From an uncultured Saprospiraceae bacterium (lineage in GTDB: Bacteria > Bacteroidota > Bacteroidia > Chitinophagales > Saprospiraceae), in contig CAMZKG010000025.1 in the NCBI GenBank assembly GCA_947311105.1, forward strand, positions 1-45,282: a DNA stretch of 45,282 nucleotides, in the 5' to 3' direction. Shown here one piece after another: positions 1-8,900 of the stretch. Each line of letters opens with the position of its first letter. The first letter of the stretch is position 1. The notes under the pieces are model-generated. The model was not told the DNA's origin, made no database searches, and saw only the letters and a list, made by a program, of their open reading frames with translations. A program made the position numbers and the translations under genes.

Positions 1-1560
1 ATCAATGGCTCTTTGGAGACGGGCAATTTTCGACGCAAGTCAATCCTAATCACACTTACGCCAATCCTGGATCCTATGATGTGGTGTTGATTGCCATTAA
101 TGACTGTGGGCAAGATACTACAACGGAGACGATTGTGATTTTGGATCAGGCGATTACAGCAGGATTTACAGCGGATATTACGGAAGGATGCGCACCATTG
201 ACCGTTCAATTTTCTGATCTTTCGACCAATAATCCTACTTCTTGGGACTGGACTTTCCCAGGTGGTACGCCGGCGACTTCTACGGCTCAAAACCCTGTGG
301 TTGTTTATGATAACTCTGGGCAATTTGATGTCACTTTAATTGCAACCAATAACTCTGGAACCGATACCGTTTCGGTAACGAATTACATCACTGTGAATAC
401 CGTTCCTACCGCCAATTTTGCATCCAATTCCAATGGATATGCAGCCGCTTTCGCAAATAGTTCGATTAATGCAACGACCTGCTTTTGGGATTTTGGAGAC
501 GCACAAACATCCACGACCTGGGCACCCAATCACACTTATGCGACTTCTGGCTCATACGATGTGGTATTAATTGCCATTAATGACTGTGGGCAAGATACCA
601 TTACTCATACGCTTGTTATTCCTGACCAGCCGATTGTGGCGGACTTTGTAGCGGACATTACGGAAGGATGTGCGCCATTGACTGTTCAGTTTACCGATCT
701 TTCGACCAATAATCCTACTTCGTGGGACTGGACTTTCCCGGGTGGTACGCCTGCGACTTCTACGGTTCAAAACCCTGTGGTTGTTTATGATAATCCCGGG
801 CAATTTGATGTATCTCTTACGGTCTCCAATGGTGCGGGGCCAGATGCCTATACTATCAATAATTACATCACCGTAAACGACAAACCGACAGCGACCTTTA
901 CGGCTGGTATTTCGGGGCTGATTGCGGCTTTCACCAACAACTCCAACAATGCCAATACTTATCAATGGCTCTTTGGAGACGGGCAATTTTCGACGCAAGT
1001 CAATCCTAATCACACTTACGCCAATCCTGGATCCTATGATGTGGTGTTGATTGCCATTAATGACTGTGGACAAGATACTACAACGGAGACGATTGTGATT
1101 TTGGATCAGGCGATTACGGCAGGATTTACAGCGGATATTACGGAAGGATGCGCACCATTGACCGTTCAATTTTCTGATCTTTCGACCAATAATCCTACTT
1201 CGTGGAGCTGGACTTTCCCGGGTGGTACGCCTGCGACTTCTACGGCTCAAGACCCCGTGGTTGTTTATGATAACCCTGGGCAATTTAATGTTACTTTGGT
1301 GGTATCTAATGGAGCAGCTACGGACAGTATCACAATCACCAATTATATTACGGCCAATGATAAACCCACGGCAGATTTTGTGTTTAGTTCGGGGGGGCTC
1401 ATGACATCGTTTAATAATACTAGCACCAATGCAACAAGCTATAAGTGGGATTTTGGCGACAATCAAACATCGACAGAACAAAACCCATTCCATGCATTCG
1501 ATACAATCGGTACCTATTTGGTTAGCCTAATAGCGACCAATGATTGCGGAAGCGATACGA
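1..1560 (+). repeat. 480-bp tandem coding repeats (two PKD domains per unit)
   Basis: Bases 1-240 recur at 961-1200 with only a handful of substitutions, and the intermediate unit at 481-960 is clearly related (for example 181-330 against 661-810). The 480-bp register (160 codons) continues in diverged form to about 1930, then slips. Near-identity in the first units against divergence in later ones points to recent unequal crossing-over or gene conversion. Confidence 0.9.
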
Positions 1561-2804
1561 CATCACACTTGGTTGAACTAACGCAGAACATCGGTTTTCA
1601 AGCTGCATTCACCGCAGATAATACTATTGGTTGCGCACCAATGACGGTACAATACACCGACCAAACATTAAATAGTCCTACATCTTGGCTATGGACTTTT
1701 GAAGGAGGCACTCCAAGTACTTCAACGGATCAAAATCCAAGCATAACCTATAATCTATCAGGGACATATGCCATGACCCTAATTGTGAGCAATGGCACGA
1801 AAACAGATACGGTCGAGATGCTCAACTATATTACGGTAAATGAATACCCCATGGCATCGTTTAATGCATCTGGCAATGGTCTAACTATTCAGTTTACTAA
1901 TCAATCTGAATTTGGCGAGACCTACTTATGGGATTTTGGGGATGGAACCACTTCGACAGATGAAAACCCAAGTCATGTATATGGAGATTATGGCTTCCAT
2001 TTCATCACGCTAGTGGTGTCCAATGCCTGTGGTCAAGACTCTACCAATCAAAATGTTTTTATCGGAGAAGGGTTACCTGAAGCCGCTATACAAATGAGTG
2101 ATACGATTGGTTGTGGTCCAATGACTATTGATTGTCAGGCATTATTGGTCAATGCGGATAGTGTAAGATGGGATTTTCCGCAAGGAGACCCTACGGTATC
2201 TTCAGAAATATCTCCGACAGTTACATTTAACACGGCGGGCATATATACCATCACTTTGACGGCTTACAATAGTAGTGACTCCATAGTTGTAACGAAGCAA
2301 GTACAAGTGGATACGATGCCAAATGCGAATTTTACATTTAGTACTTTCGAGAAAACAGCGACCTTTAATCATCAGCTTGCGCCAAATACGACTTATACTT
2401 GGGACTTTGGGGACGGACATATTAAAGATGCTCAAAACCCAATACACGAATATGATTCGTATGGTAATTATCATGTCCTGCTATTGACTTCAAATACCTG
2501 TGGCACAGACCAATACGACCAAGAAGTTTCAGTAAAAGATACCTTAAGCGGTGTATTCTACAAATTGAACCCAAATCCTGGTTCGGGCTATTATCTCCTA
2601 GATGTAGAAACCGAAAAACCTACGGATATACACCTATTTTTCTACAGTGCGTGGGGGCAGGTACTTGCCTCCTACGAGTGGAAAGAAACTTCTAAACTAG
2701 ATGAAGAAGAAATAAACTTAGAGAACTTACCAAGTAGTGCCTTCTTCTATTATATTGAATTTGGCGCCTTTACGGCTTCGGGAAAATTAGAAAAAATCGA
2801 TTAG
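3..2804 (+). CDS. PKD-repeat T9SS secreted protein, 5'-truncated by window edge
   Basis: The frame is open from the first bases, so this is the C-terminal 933 codons of a longer gene; the GTG at 81 is internal. About eleven PKD-like beta-sandwich domains of roughly 80 residues follow one another, recognisable by W-D/L-F-G-D-G, NP-x-H-x-Y and G-x-Y-x-V motifs, with paired-cysteine variants (EGCAPLTVQF, NDCGQD). The last ~85 residues (from about position 2545) fit a T9SS type A C-terminal sorting domain, including an LNPNPGSGYY motif. PKD domains of this kind serve as extracellular spacers in adhesins and enzymes of Bacteroidota; secretion by T9SS to the cell surface is inferred. The repeats are nearly identical at DNA level with a 480-bp period. 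A strong terminator follows. No enzymatic domain is visible in the part present. Confidence 0.9.
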   Translation, partial: QWLFGDGQFSTQVNPNHTYANPGSYDVVLIAINDCGQDTTTETIVILDQAITAGFTADITEGCAPLTVQFSDLSTNNPTSWDWTFPGGTPATSTAQNPVVVYDNSGQFDVTLIATNNSGTDTVSVTNYITVNTVPTANFASNSNGYAAAFANSSINATTCFWDFGDAQTSTTWAPNHTYATSGSYDVVLIAINDCGQDTITHTLVIPDQPIVADFVADITEGCAPLTVQFTDLSTNNPTSWDWTFPGGTPATSTVQNPVVVYDNPGQFDVSLTVSNGAGPDAYTINNYITVNDKPTATFTAGISGLIAAFTNNSNNANTYQWLFGDGQFSTQVNPNHTYANPGSYDVVLIAINDCGQDTTTETIVILDQAITAGFTADITEGCAPLTVQFSDLSTNNPTSWSWTFPGGTPATSTAQDPVVVYDNPGQFNVTLVVSNGAATDSITITNYITANDKPTADFVFSSGGLMTSFNNTSTNATSYKWDFGDNQTSTEQNPFHAFDTIGTYLVSLIATNDCGSDTTSHLVELTQNIGFQAAFTADNTIGCAPMTVQYTDQTLNSPTSWLWTFEGGTPSTSTDQNPSITYNLSGTYAMTLIVSNGTKTDTVEMLNYITVNEYPMASFNASGNGLTIQFTNQSEFGETYLWDFGDGTTSTDENPSHVYGDYGFHFITLVVSNACGQDSTNQNVFIGEGLPEAAIQMSDTIGCGPMTIDCQALLVNADSVRWDFPQGDPTVSSEISPTVTFNTAGIYTITLTAYNSSDSIVVTKQVQVDTMPNANFTFSTFEKTATFNHQLAPNTTYTWDFGDGHIKDAQNPIHEYDSYGNYHVLLLTSNTCGTDQYDQEVSVKDTLSGVFYKLNPNPGSGYYLLDVETEKPTDIHLFFYSAWGQVLASYEWKETSKLDEEEINLENLPSSAFFYYIEFGAFTASGKLEKID

Positions 2805-2838
2805 AGCAGAAAAATCATAGTACTGATTGTTTGTTTGT

Positions 2839-2873
2839 GGAAGGGAGCTGCTGTTAGCTTCCTTCCTTTTTTT
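2839..2873 (+). terminator. Rho-independent terminator after PKD gene
   Basis: An inverted repeat (GGAAGG-gAGCT ... AGCT-tCCTTCC) is followed by a run of seven T, 35 bp after the stop codon. Confidence 0.8.
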
Positions 2874-2875
2874 GC

Positions 2876-3000
2876 GGCAATGCAAATTCATTTGCATAAA
2901 GGCAATGCAAATTCATTTGCATAAAGGCAATGCAAATTCATTTGCATAAAGGCAACGCAAATTCATTTGCATAAAGGCAACGCAAATTCATTTGCATAAA
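2876..3000. repeat. Five perfect 25-bp tandem repeats, each with an 18-bp palindrome
   Basis: Units start at 2876, 2901, 2926, 2951 and 2976. Each contains ATGCAAAT-TC-ATTTGCAT; the last two units differ by one base (ACGCAAAT). The array ends exactly one base before the -33 TTG of the promoter for the downstream dehydrogenase, so it occupies the position of an upstream operator or activator array. A one-base variant of the palindrome core recurs at 33002-33021. Confidence 0.9.
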
Positions 3001-3001
3001 G

Positions 3002-3032
3002 TTGCAATACCAAGTTCCATCTATTACCTTTG
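3002..3032 (+). promoter_or_regulatory. Bacteroidota-type promoter for the 3-hydroxyacyl-CoA dehydrogenase
   Basis: TTG at 3002-3004, a 20-nt spacer, and TACCTTTG (consensus TAnnTTTG) at 3025-3032, placed 23 bp before the ATG at 3056. The predicted 5' UTR is therefore short. Confidence 0.65.
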
Positions 3033-3055
3033 CCATCCTTAAAACAAAACGAATC

Positions 3056-3943
3056 ATGAAAAAAATAGCCATCATCGGAGCAGGTACTATGGGTAATGGA
3101 ATTGCCCATGTTTTTGCGCAAGCAGGATTTCAAGTCAACCTAATTGACATCTCTGAAAAAGCGTTAGACAAAGCGCTTGCCACCATAGCAAAAAACCTAG
3201 ACAGACTTATCAAAAAAGAGCGTCTAACCGAAGCACAAAAGAAAAAAACTTTGGGCAACTTAACCACCATGACTGCCATGCAGGACGGTTTAAAAGGTGT
3301 CGATTTAGTCATTGAAGCGGCTACCGAAAATACGGACATCAAATTAAGTATTTTTAAGCAGATGGATGAGCTTGCGCCCAAAAAAGCGATTTTGGCAACC
3401 AATACGTCATCGATCTCCATCACAAAGATTGCCGCAGTGACCAAAAGACCTGAAAAAGTCATCGGCATGCACTTTATGAACCCGGTCCCTATCATGAAAT
3501 TGGTAGAAATCATCCGCGGCTACTCTACTTCCAATCCGACGACTAAGAAAATCATGGATTTGTCTAAAGTGCTAGGAAAAGTACCTGTCGAAGTCAATGA
3601 CTACCCTGGTTTTGTGGCTAACCGCATCCTTATGCCGATGATCAACGAAGCCATCATTACACTCAATGAAGGCGTCGCTGGCGTAGAAGAGATAGACACC
3701 GTGATGAAATTAGGAATGGCTCACCCTATGGGTCCACTTTTATTAGCTGATTTTATTGGTTTAGATGTTTGTTTGGCCATCATGAATGTCCTTCACAAAG
3801 GGCTGGGAAATCCCAAATATGCTCCGTCGCCTTTACTGGTAAATATGGTCATGGCTGGAAAACTAGGCAGAAAGTCCGGTGAAGGATTTTATAAATATAC
3901 GCCTGGCTCCAAAGAAGTAAAGGTTTCTTCGTTTTTTAGGTGA
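3056..3943 (+). CDS. hbd: 3-hydroxybutyryl-CoA (3-hydroxyacyl-CoA) dehydrogenase
   Basis: The 295-residue protein is the usual length for the monofunctional family. It starts with a Rossmann NAD-binding motif (IIGAGTMGNGIAHVFAQAG, residues ~4-22), then shows the signature region IGMHFMNPVPIMKLVEI (~138-155) with the catalytic His, and NDYPGFVANRIL (~180), ending in the all-helical C-terminal domain with KSGEGFYKY. It should oxidise (S)-3-hydroxyacyl-CoA to 3-ketoacyl-CoA with NAD+ in the cytoplasm, in fatty-acid, butyrate or phenylacetate metabolism. The in-frame codons upstream of ATG 3056 overlap the promoter, so 3056 is chosen. No other beta-oxidation gene lies next to it, so the exact substrate is open. 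Confidence 0.93.
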   Translation: MKKIAIIGAGTMGNGIAHVFAQAGFQVNLIDISEKALDKALATIAKNLDRLIKKERLTEAQKKKTLGNLTTMTAMQDGLKGVDLVIEAATENTDIKLSIFKQMDELAPKKAILATNTSSISITKIAAVTKRPEKVIGMHFMNPVPIMKLVEIIRGYSTSNPTTKKIMDLSKVLGKVPVEVNDYPGFVANRILMPMINEAIITLNEGVAGVEEIDTVMKLGMAHPMGPLLLADFIGLDVCLAIMNVLHKGLGNPKYAPSPLLVNMVMAGKLGRKSGEGFYKYTPGSKEVKVSSFFR

Positions 3944-4041
3944 TTATAAAGGTGAAGGGTGAAGGGTTATTAAGGGTGAAGGGTGAAAGGGTGAAAAGGG
4001 TGAAGTTCAAGGGTATGAATTTGGCTAACTGAAATTTCTAT

Positions 4042-4186
4042 AAACGCCGAAGGCAAATGAACGTCCGAAGGACAAATGAACGCCGAAGGCAAATTGAACG
4101 TCCGAAGGACAAATTGAACGCCGAAGGCAAATTGAACGTCCAAAGGACAAATTGAACGCCGAAGGCAAGTTGAACGCCGAAGGCAA
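4042..4186. repeat. Array of GAA-loop mini-hairpin repeats, type GCCgaaGGC / GTCCgaaGGAC
   Basis: Two short units alternate: AACGCCGAAGGCAAAT (about 18 bp) and AACGTCCGAAGGACAAAT (about 20 bp), in roughly eight copies. Each contains a palindrome around a GAA triloop. The array starts just past the 3' end of the minus-strand lipoprotein gene. A G+A-rich GGGTGAAGGGTGAA simple repeat (3950-4012) fills the space before it. Apparent reading frames through it are artefacts of the repeat. The same units recur at 31262-31402. Confidence 0.88.
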
Positions 4187-4194
4187 AGCGACAC

Positions 4195-4689
4195 CTATTC
4201 ACACCGCAAATAAATAGGCCCCACCTGTATCTCATTAGATTTATGGCCAGCCCGATCTTTGATATAAAGGCTATAATATAAGGTATCCATTGTTTTAGAA
4301 GGAGAAACACCACAAGGAGCGGTACCATCACCAAAGATACAACATGCTGTAAAAATCTTTAAGTCCACTGTTCCTGAAATCCCATTACCAGCCCCTTCTT
4401 CTGGTATAAAAGGTATTTGGAAAGTATTTCCTTCATAGCCATCTCTAGAATCAATCAAAAAGACATTGGGGTCAGTCGGCTCGGTAGTGGATTGTTTGCT
4501 GCCTAGGTCACCATCACCATCCGTAAAGGAGAAGCTGACTATCATGGTATCTTCATTCTGGCCGCCTTGCTTCATAATTTGTTTGTTCATTCCTACAAAT
4601 TCGATAACAGGCTCATCGGGGTAGTTTGGCGGATCAACGCACCCCCACAATAAGACCACAAACACAAAAAACAACAAGAATTGACGCAT
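4195..4689 (-). CDS. Small hypothetical lipoprotein
   Basis: The 164-residue protein has a lipoprotein signal peptide ending in a lipobox (LLWGC, Cys17), so it is expected to be anchored in a membrane facing the periplasm or cell surface. The mature part contains FTDGDGDLG, an acidic motif common in Bacteroidota surface lipoproteins of unknown role, and four cysteines in the C-terminal half (TACCIFGDGTAPCG and the penultimate residue). I do not recognise a named family. The gene stands alone; its 3' end abuts a hairpin array and a MITE-like element lies upstream. Confidence 0.75.
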   Translation of the reverse strand: MRQFLLFFVFVVLLWGCVDPPNYPDEPVIEFVGMNKQIMKQGGQNEDTMIVSFSFTDGDGDLGSKQSTTEPTDPNVFLIDSRDGYEGNTFQIPFIPEEGAGNGISGTVDLKIFTACCIFGDGTAPCGVSPSKTMDTLYYSLYIKDRAGHKSNEIQVGPIYLRCE

Positions 4690-4702
4690 AATCAGTTTTT
4701 TA

Positions 4703-4796
4703 GAATAACGGTAACTATTTAGGTACCGCAGATTTTTGCCACAAAATGCCTATTTTCTGCCTAAAAATAGGAGCATCTAAATAGTTACGAATAACG
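4703..4796. mobile_element. MITE-like element (78 bp) with 8-bp target duplication
   Basis: The element spans 4711-4788. Its ends are inverted repeats: GTAACTATTTAGGT on the left and the complement of GTAACTATTTAGATGC on the right. Inside is a second inverted repeat (CCTATTTT ... AAAAATAGG). Both sides carry the identical octamer GAATAACG (4703-4710 and 4789-4796), as expected of a target-site duplication. Related copies lie at 25405-25451 and 26670-26829. It has no coding capacity. Confidence 0.75.
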
Positions 4797-4844
4797 AAGT
4801 TAATAGGAATTAGCCATTTATGCAAATATCCCCCAATATTGACC

Positions 4845-5801
4845 TTACAAATCCGACACCATTAGATTACAACCACGCACATCACTTTGATCATATCTCC
4901 CCAACACTTCAAATTGAAAGTCTTGCGATATACGTCCAATATCATCTGTAGCTATAAAACTACACGTATCCATATTGGCCAAATCAATCACATTTATTAG
5001 TCCTGTTTTTCCGAAAGGAGCTAAAGCAAATGGGTCATTCACTTCTCTCAAAAGAATCCGCATTGTCTTTGCTGGAGTATAGACACCGTCGCCTTTGGAG
5101 TAGGCTTGCGAAAAAAGCTCCGTCATCCCATATTCAGAATGAATGGCGGACACATTAAAGGCTGTCTTCAATATTTGATGCAATTCTTCTCTAATCAATT
5201 CTTTTCTTCGTCCTTTCATTCCCCCTGTTTCCATGATTAGGCAGTGAGACAGATCCATTTGATGCGCTTCCGCAAAATCCAATAAACCAAAGCTCACTCC
5301 CAACAACAGGCATTTTCTATTGCTGTTTTTTGCTTTCGCCAAAACATCTTTTAACGCCACAAAATCATGAAGATAAAATCCACTTAAAGGGCTCTGGGTT
5401 TTGGATATAAAATCATCAGCCATCGCCACTAACGACGAATTAGACCTTTCAAGGTATCCTGGCAATAGGGCAAATAGATGATATTCTTCCAAAGCACCAT
5501 ATTGCTTTTCAAAAATTCGTTGGGCATTTGACAAGTAAAATTGTTGGTTTCTTACATGATGAATGGAAGGAATAGCGCCCGTAGTGCCACTACTTTCAAA
5601 TAAGGTACTGGTCTCCCATGCTCCCGATTTTATTTCATGACTTTTAAAAAAAGAAATCGGCAAAAAAGGGATATCTTCTATTTGAGATATAGGTTTGTCA
5701 AATTGACCAGATAACGTTAAAAACTGATGATAGACTGGATTGTGAACAGATTGATAGGCATAAATATCCAAGGCCATATCTTCAAAGGTCCAAGAATCCA
5801 T
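4845..5801 (-). CDS. LuxE-like acyl-protein synthetase / acyltransferase
   Basis: The 318-residue protein resembles the LuxE (acyl-protein synthetase) branch of the adenylate-forming superfamily: LFESSGTTGAIPS (about residues 64-76) is the phosphate-binding loop, METGGMKGRRKE (~192) and SEYGMTELFSQAY (~222) match the family's A5-like motifs, and a GRYDQSD segment lies near the C terminus. Such proteins activate a carboxylate with ATP and pass it on as an acyl group; in Bacteroidota the substrate is mostly unknown. The frame stays open to an ATG at 5897, but that codon lies in the terminator of the neighbouring gene and upstream of a -7 box (5845-5852). The start is therefore placed at 5801. 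Confidence 0.82.
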   Translation of the reverse strand: MDSWTFEDMALDIYAYQSVHNPVYHQFLTLSGQFDKPISQIEDIPFLPISFFKSHEIKSGAWETSTLFESSGTTGAIPSIHHVRNQQFYLSNAQRIFEKQYGALEEYHLFALLPGYLERSNSSLVAMADDFISKTQSPLSGFYLHDFVALKDVLAKAKNSNRKCLLLGVSFGLLDFAEAHQMDLSHCLIMETGGMKGRRKELIREELHQILKTAFNVSAIHSEYGMTELFSQAYSKGDGVYTPAKTMRILLREVNDPFALAPFGKTGLINVIDLANMDTCSFIATDDIGRISQDFQFEVLGRYDQSDVRGCNLMVSDL

Positions 5802-5844
5802 CTGCAATTTTTCAAGGAGTTTTTTACGCAAGTATTTTTTTCTG

Positions 5845-5852
5845 CAAAGATA
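5845..5852 (-). promoter_or_regulatory. -7 box (TATCTTTG) of the LuxE-like gene
   Basis: TATCTTTG on the minus strand matches TAnnTTTG. It sits 43 bp before the ATG at 5801. No well-spaced TTG was found. It argues against starts upstream of 5845. Confidence 0.5.
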
Positions 5853-5869
5853 AGAGAATAAGGCAAAAG

Positions 5870-5906
5870 AAAAAGGGATGCGCCACAAGTGACACATCCC
5901 TTTTTT
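5870..5906 (-). terminator. Terminator between SprB-like gene and LuxE-like gene
   Basis: AAAAAGGGATG pairs with CATCCCTTTTT across a 14-nt loop; the poly-A/poly-T flanks would let it act on either strand. It lies 20 bp beyond the stop of the SprB-like gene. Confidence 0.75.
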
Positions 5907-5925
5907 ATTTAAGAGCTAAGAAAAA

Positions 5926-8900
5926 TTACTCTTTTCTAAGCTTCATCATCTTCACTTCGCCATCAACAATTACTTTTACGAAGTAAACACCAGATGAAAG
6001 ATCCGGAATTAAGAATCTACGTGGTCCACTATTTCCTGCTTCAACATTAAAGATTTTAACCATCTTACCGTTAGCATCATAAATAGCTACTTGACCAGTA
6101 GTTACTTTATCTTTCATGATATCCACATAAAAGACTTCACCTGCTGGGTTCGGGAAGATCGCAAAATCATCTTGACCAGACTTCTTAGCCATAATCTTAA
6201 TAATATCAGAGCTCATCTCAAATCCATTAGCGCCTTTCATAACAACTCTATAGTAATTAGTGCCATTACGTGGGTGCTCATCAGTGTAGTGGTAGTTATT
6301 AAAACCATTAGTAACACCATGTCCCAACATAACGTCCATAGCAAAGAAATCTTCACCAGTAGCAGAACGCTCAATTTGGTAGGTATAATCTCCATTTTCA
6401 GCACCTGACACCCATTCTAATTCAACGGTTTGATTAAGACTACTCAAAGAACCTGTAATGCTTACAAAACCATTACCACAAGTATCTTTTACGGTAATCG
6501 TTATCGCTGCAGGTTCTTTCCACTTCACACACCCTGCACGACGTACACATTTTCTATATTCCGTAGTCTCAAACAATGCCGGTGGCTGATAATTGGGAGC
6601 ATTCGTATTACCAGGGATCGGCTCTAAAACACCACCTGGAGCAATACTCTTCATCCACAAATACTCTAAGTCTCCAGACCCTCCTGAAGCTTCAACTATC
6701 GTAACCAGCTCATCAGGTACCTGCCCAGGACAAATAGCCTGTGAATACCCAATTGTTCCTGGAGCTGTAATCTCATTACATATCGTATGAATACCAGCAT
6801 CTATAGTCAAAATATCTCCTGTAGAAGTGCTCACTGTAAACGAAGCTGATTCGCCAGATTCTCCTGAAGCATCACTATCGAAAGCATCATTACCTGCATT
6901 GATTTTTGCAAATTGATAACCATTCGGTAAGCTTGTTGGGTCAAATTGAACGATATAATCACCATCTACCACACAATCAAATAGATAAGCTCCATTAGCA
7001 TCCGTAGTGGTAGTTTGGACAATAGCACCCGTCGCTGCATCCAATAAATTGACGACAAAGCCTTCAACTCCTACAGAACCAGCATCTTGAATACCATTTT
7101 GGTCAGTATCATACCATACAAAGTCTCCTACGCTTACGCAATTCTTAATCAAACCAGCATCCAAATCAGGGTTGTATTGTCCTGGAGTTAGGGTTACGAC
7201 CTGAGTCATACCCATTGCAGGATCCACATCACTATCCATAGCATCATCAGTACCAGCATTTGCCGTAGTAAACTCATGATTAGCAGGCAATGTAAATGTC
7301 ACCTTATAATCACCAGGAGGCAATGTAAACATATACATACCATTTACATCGGTCGTAGTTGACAAATCTATCATCAAGCCATAAGCAGAAGTACCTGTAA
7401 CCTGAACAGCTATTCCTTCAACAGGAACTTCACCTGGATCTTGGATACCATTTGTATTAGCATCAATCCAAACATAGTTACCAAGCTTGGCAGGATCTTC
7501 TAAGGTAACAGTAGACTCACAAGTACACCCAGTCACATCATCTGTAACCGTAACCGTATAAGTCCCAGCCGCCAAAGCAGTAACCTGTTGGATTGTTGCT
7601 CCATTAGACCAAAGGAAGGAAAAGAATCCTGGGTTACCACCATTTGTAGTCACCGTGGCCGAACCATCATTGCCACCAATAGAGCTTATATGAGCACCGT
7701 TATAACTTGAAGCAACAATAGCATTACAAGTAAAACCTGGTGTATCTCCTACCGTTACAGACGCATTGGCCGTACAACCGTTAGCATCTGTCACCATTAC
7801 GACATAATCACCAGCAGGAATACTCATAGCCATGTGTCCTGTCTGACCAAAAGAGTCATTCCATTTATAGGTATAAGGAGCCGTGCCGCCTGTTACTTCT
7901 ACATTAGCAGAACCATTGTCTCCACCGCAGCTAGCATTTTCAGAAGAAGTCGTTAAGACCATTGCGGTTGGTTCACTGATAGTAACCACACCAGTAGCCA
8001 TACAACCGGTAGCATCTGTTACTGTCCATCCTTGGGTGCCAGCAGGTAAACCAGTGGTCGTGGCTGTAGTACCACCATTTTCCCAAGCGTAAGTATAAGG
8101 AGCCGTTCCATTAGTCACCGTTATAGTTGCGGTTCCATCACTGCCACCATTACAGGAGACGGCTGTTGTTGTTGCTGTAGCTGCTACCTGCCCATCTTGT
8201 TGTACTGTTGCTGTAGCAGCTGCTAAACATAAATTAGCATCTGCAACAGTTAATAAATAATTGCCTGCAGATACTCCTGTAATAGAAGGGTCTGTTGAGC
8301 CATTAGACCATAAGTAGGTAATAGCCCCTGTACCGCCTGTAACCGTTGCAGCAGCAGAGCCATTAGCTTCGCCGCATGTAGCAGGTGTGGTAGTAAAGTT
8401 AATCTCCATTGGAGCAGGCGCCCCAACAGTTACGGTTTTAATTAATGGACAGCCTCCCGCATCTAAAATAGTCACAGAGTAACTACCCGCAGCCAAACCT
8501 GTTGCAGTAGCACCAGATGCACCACTTGACCAAGCATAAGTATAATTGCCGGCACCAGAAGTTACGGTAACAGTCGCAGTACCATCGCTGGAATCTGAAC
8601 AACTAGCTGACGTACTTGTGATATCCGCAGTAATATTTGAACCTGTTTGACCGACAACAACAGTTGCAGTTGCCGAACAACCACGAAAATCCGTAACAGT
8701 CACACTGTGCATACCAGGAGCTAATCCAGTTGCCGTAGCGGTTGTTTGACCATTAGACCAAGTATATGTATAAGTACCATTGCCACCTGTAGCAGTAGCT
8801 GTTCCGGTACCATCAGAAGCACCACAATTAGCAGGAGTAGAATTCGTATTGATAACAATTTCATCGGGCGACCCAATGGTAAAGGTTTGTACTATTGGAC

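Noticed and set aside
567-1493. Long minus-strand frame (about 308 codons) within the PKD gene
   Set aside because: Antisense shadow of the repeated PKD coding sequence; its Arg/Ile-rich composition is not protein-like.
2876-3000. CRISPR array
   Set aside because: Five direct repeats of 25 bp follow one another without spacers, and no cas gene is present.
3970-4334. Two open frames rich in NLPSAF / FGVQ motifs on the minus strand
   Set aside because: They are translations of the mini-hairpin repeat array, in more than one frame; no start signal or independent coding evidence. The same happens at 31195-31568.
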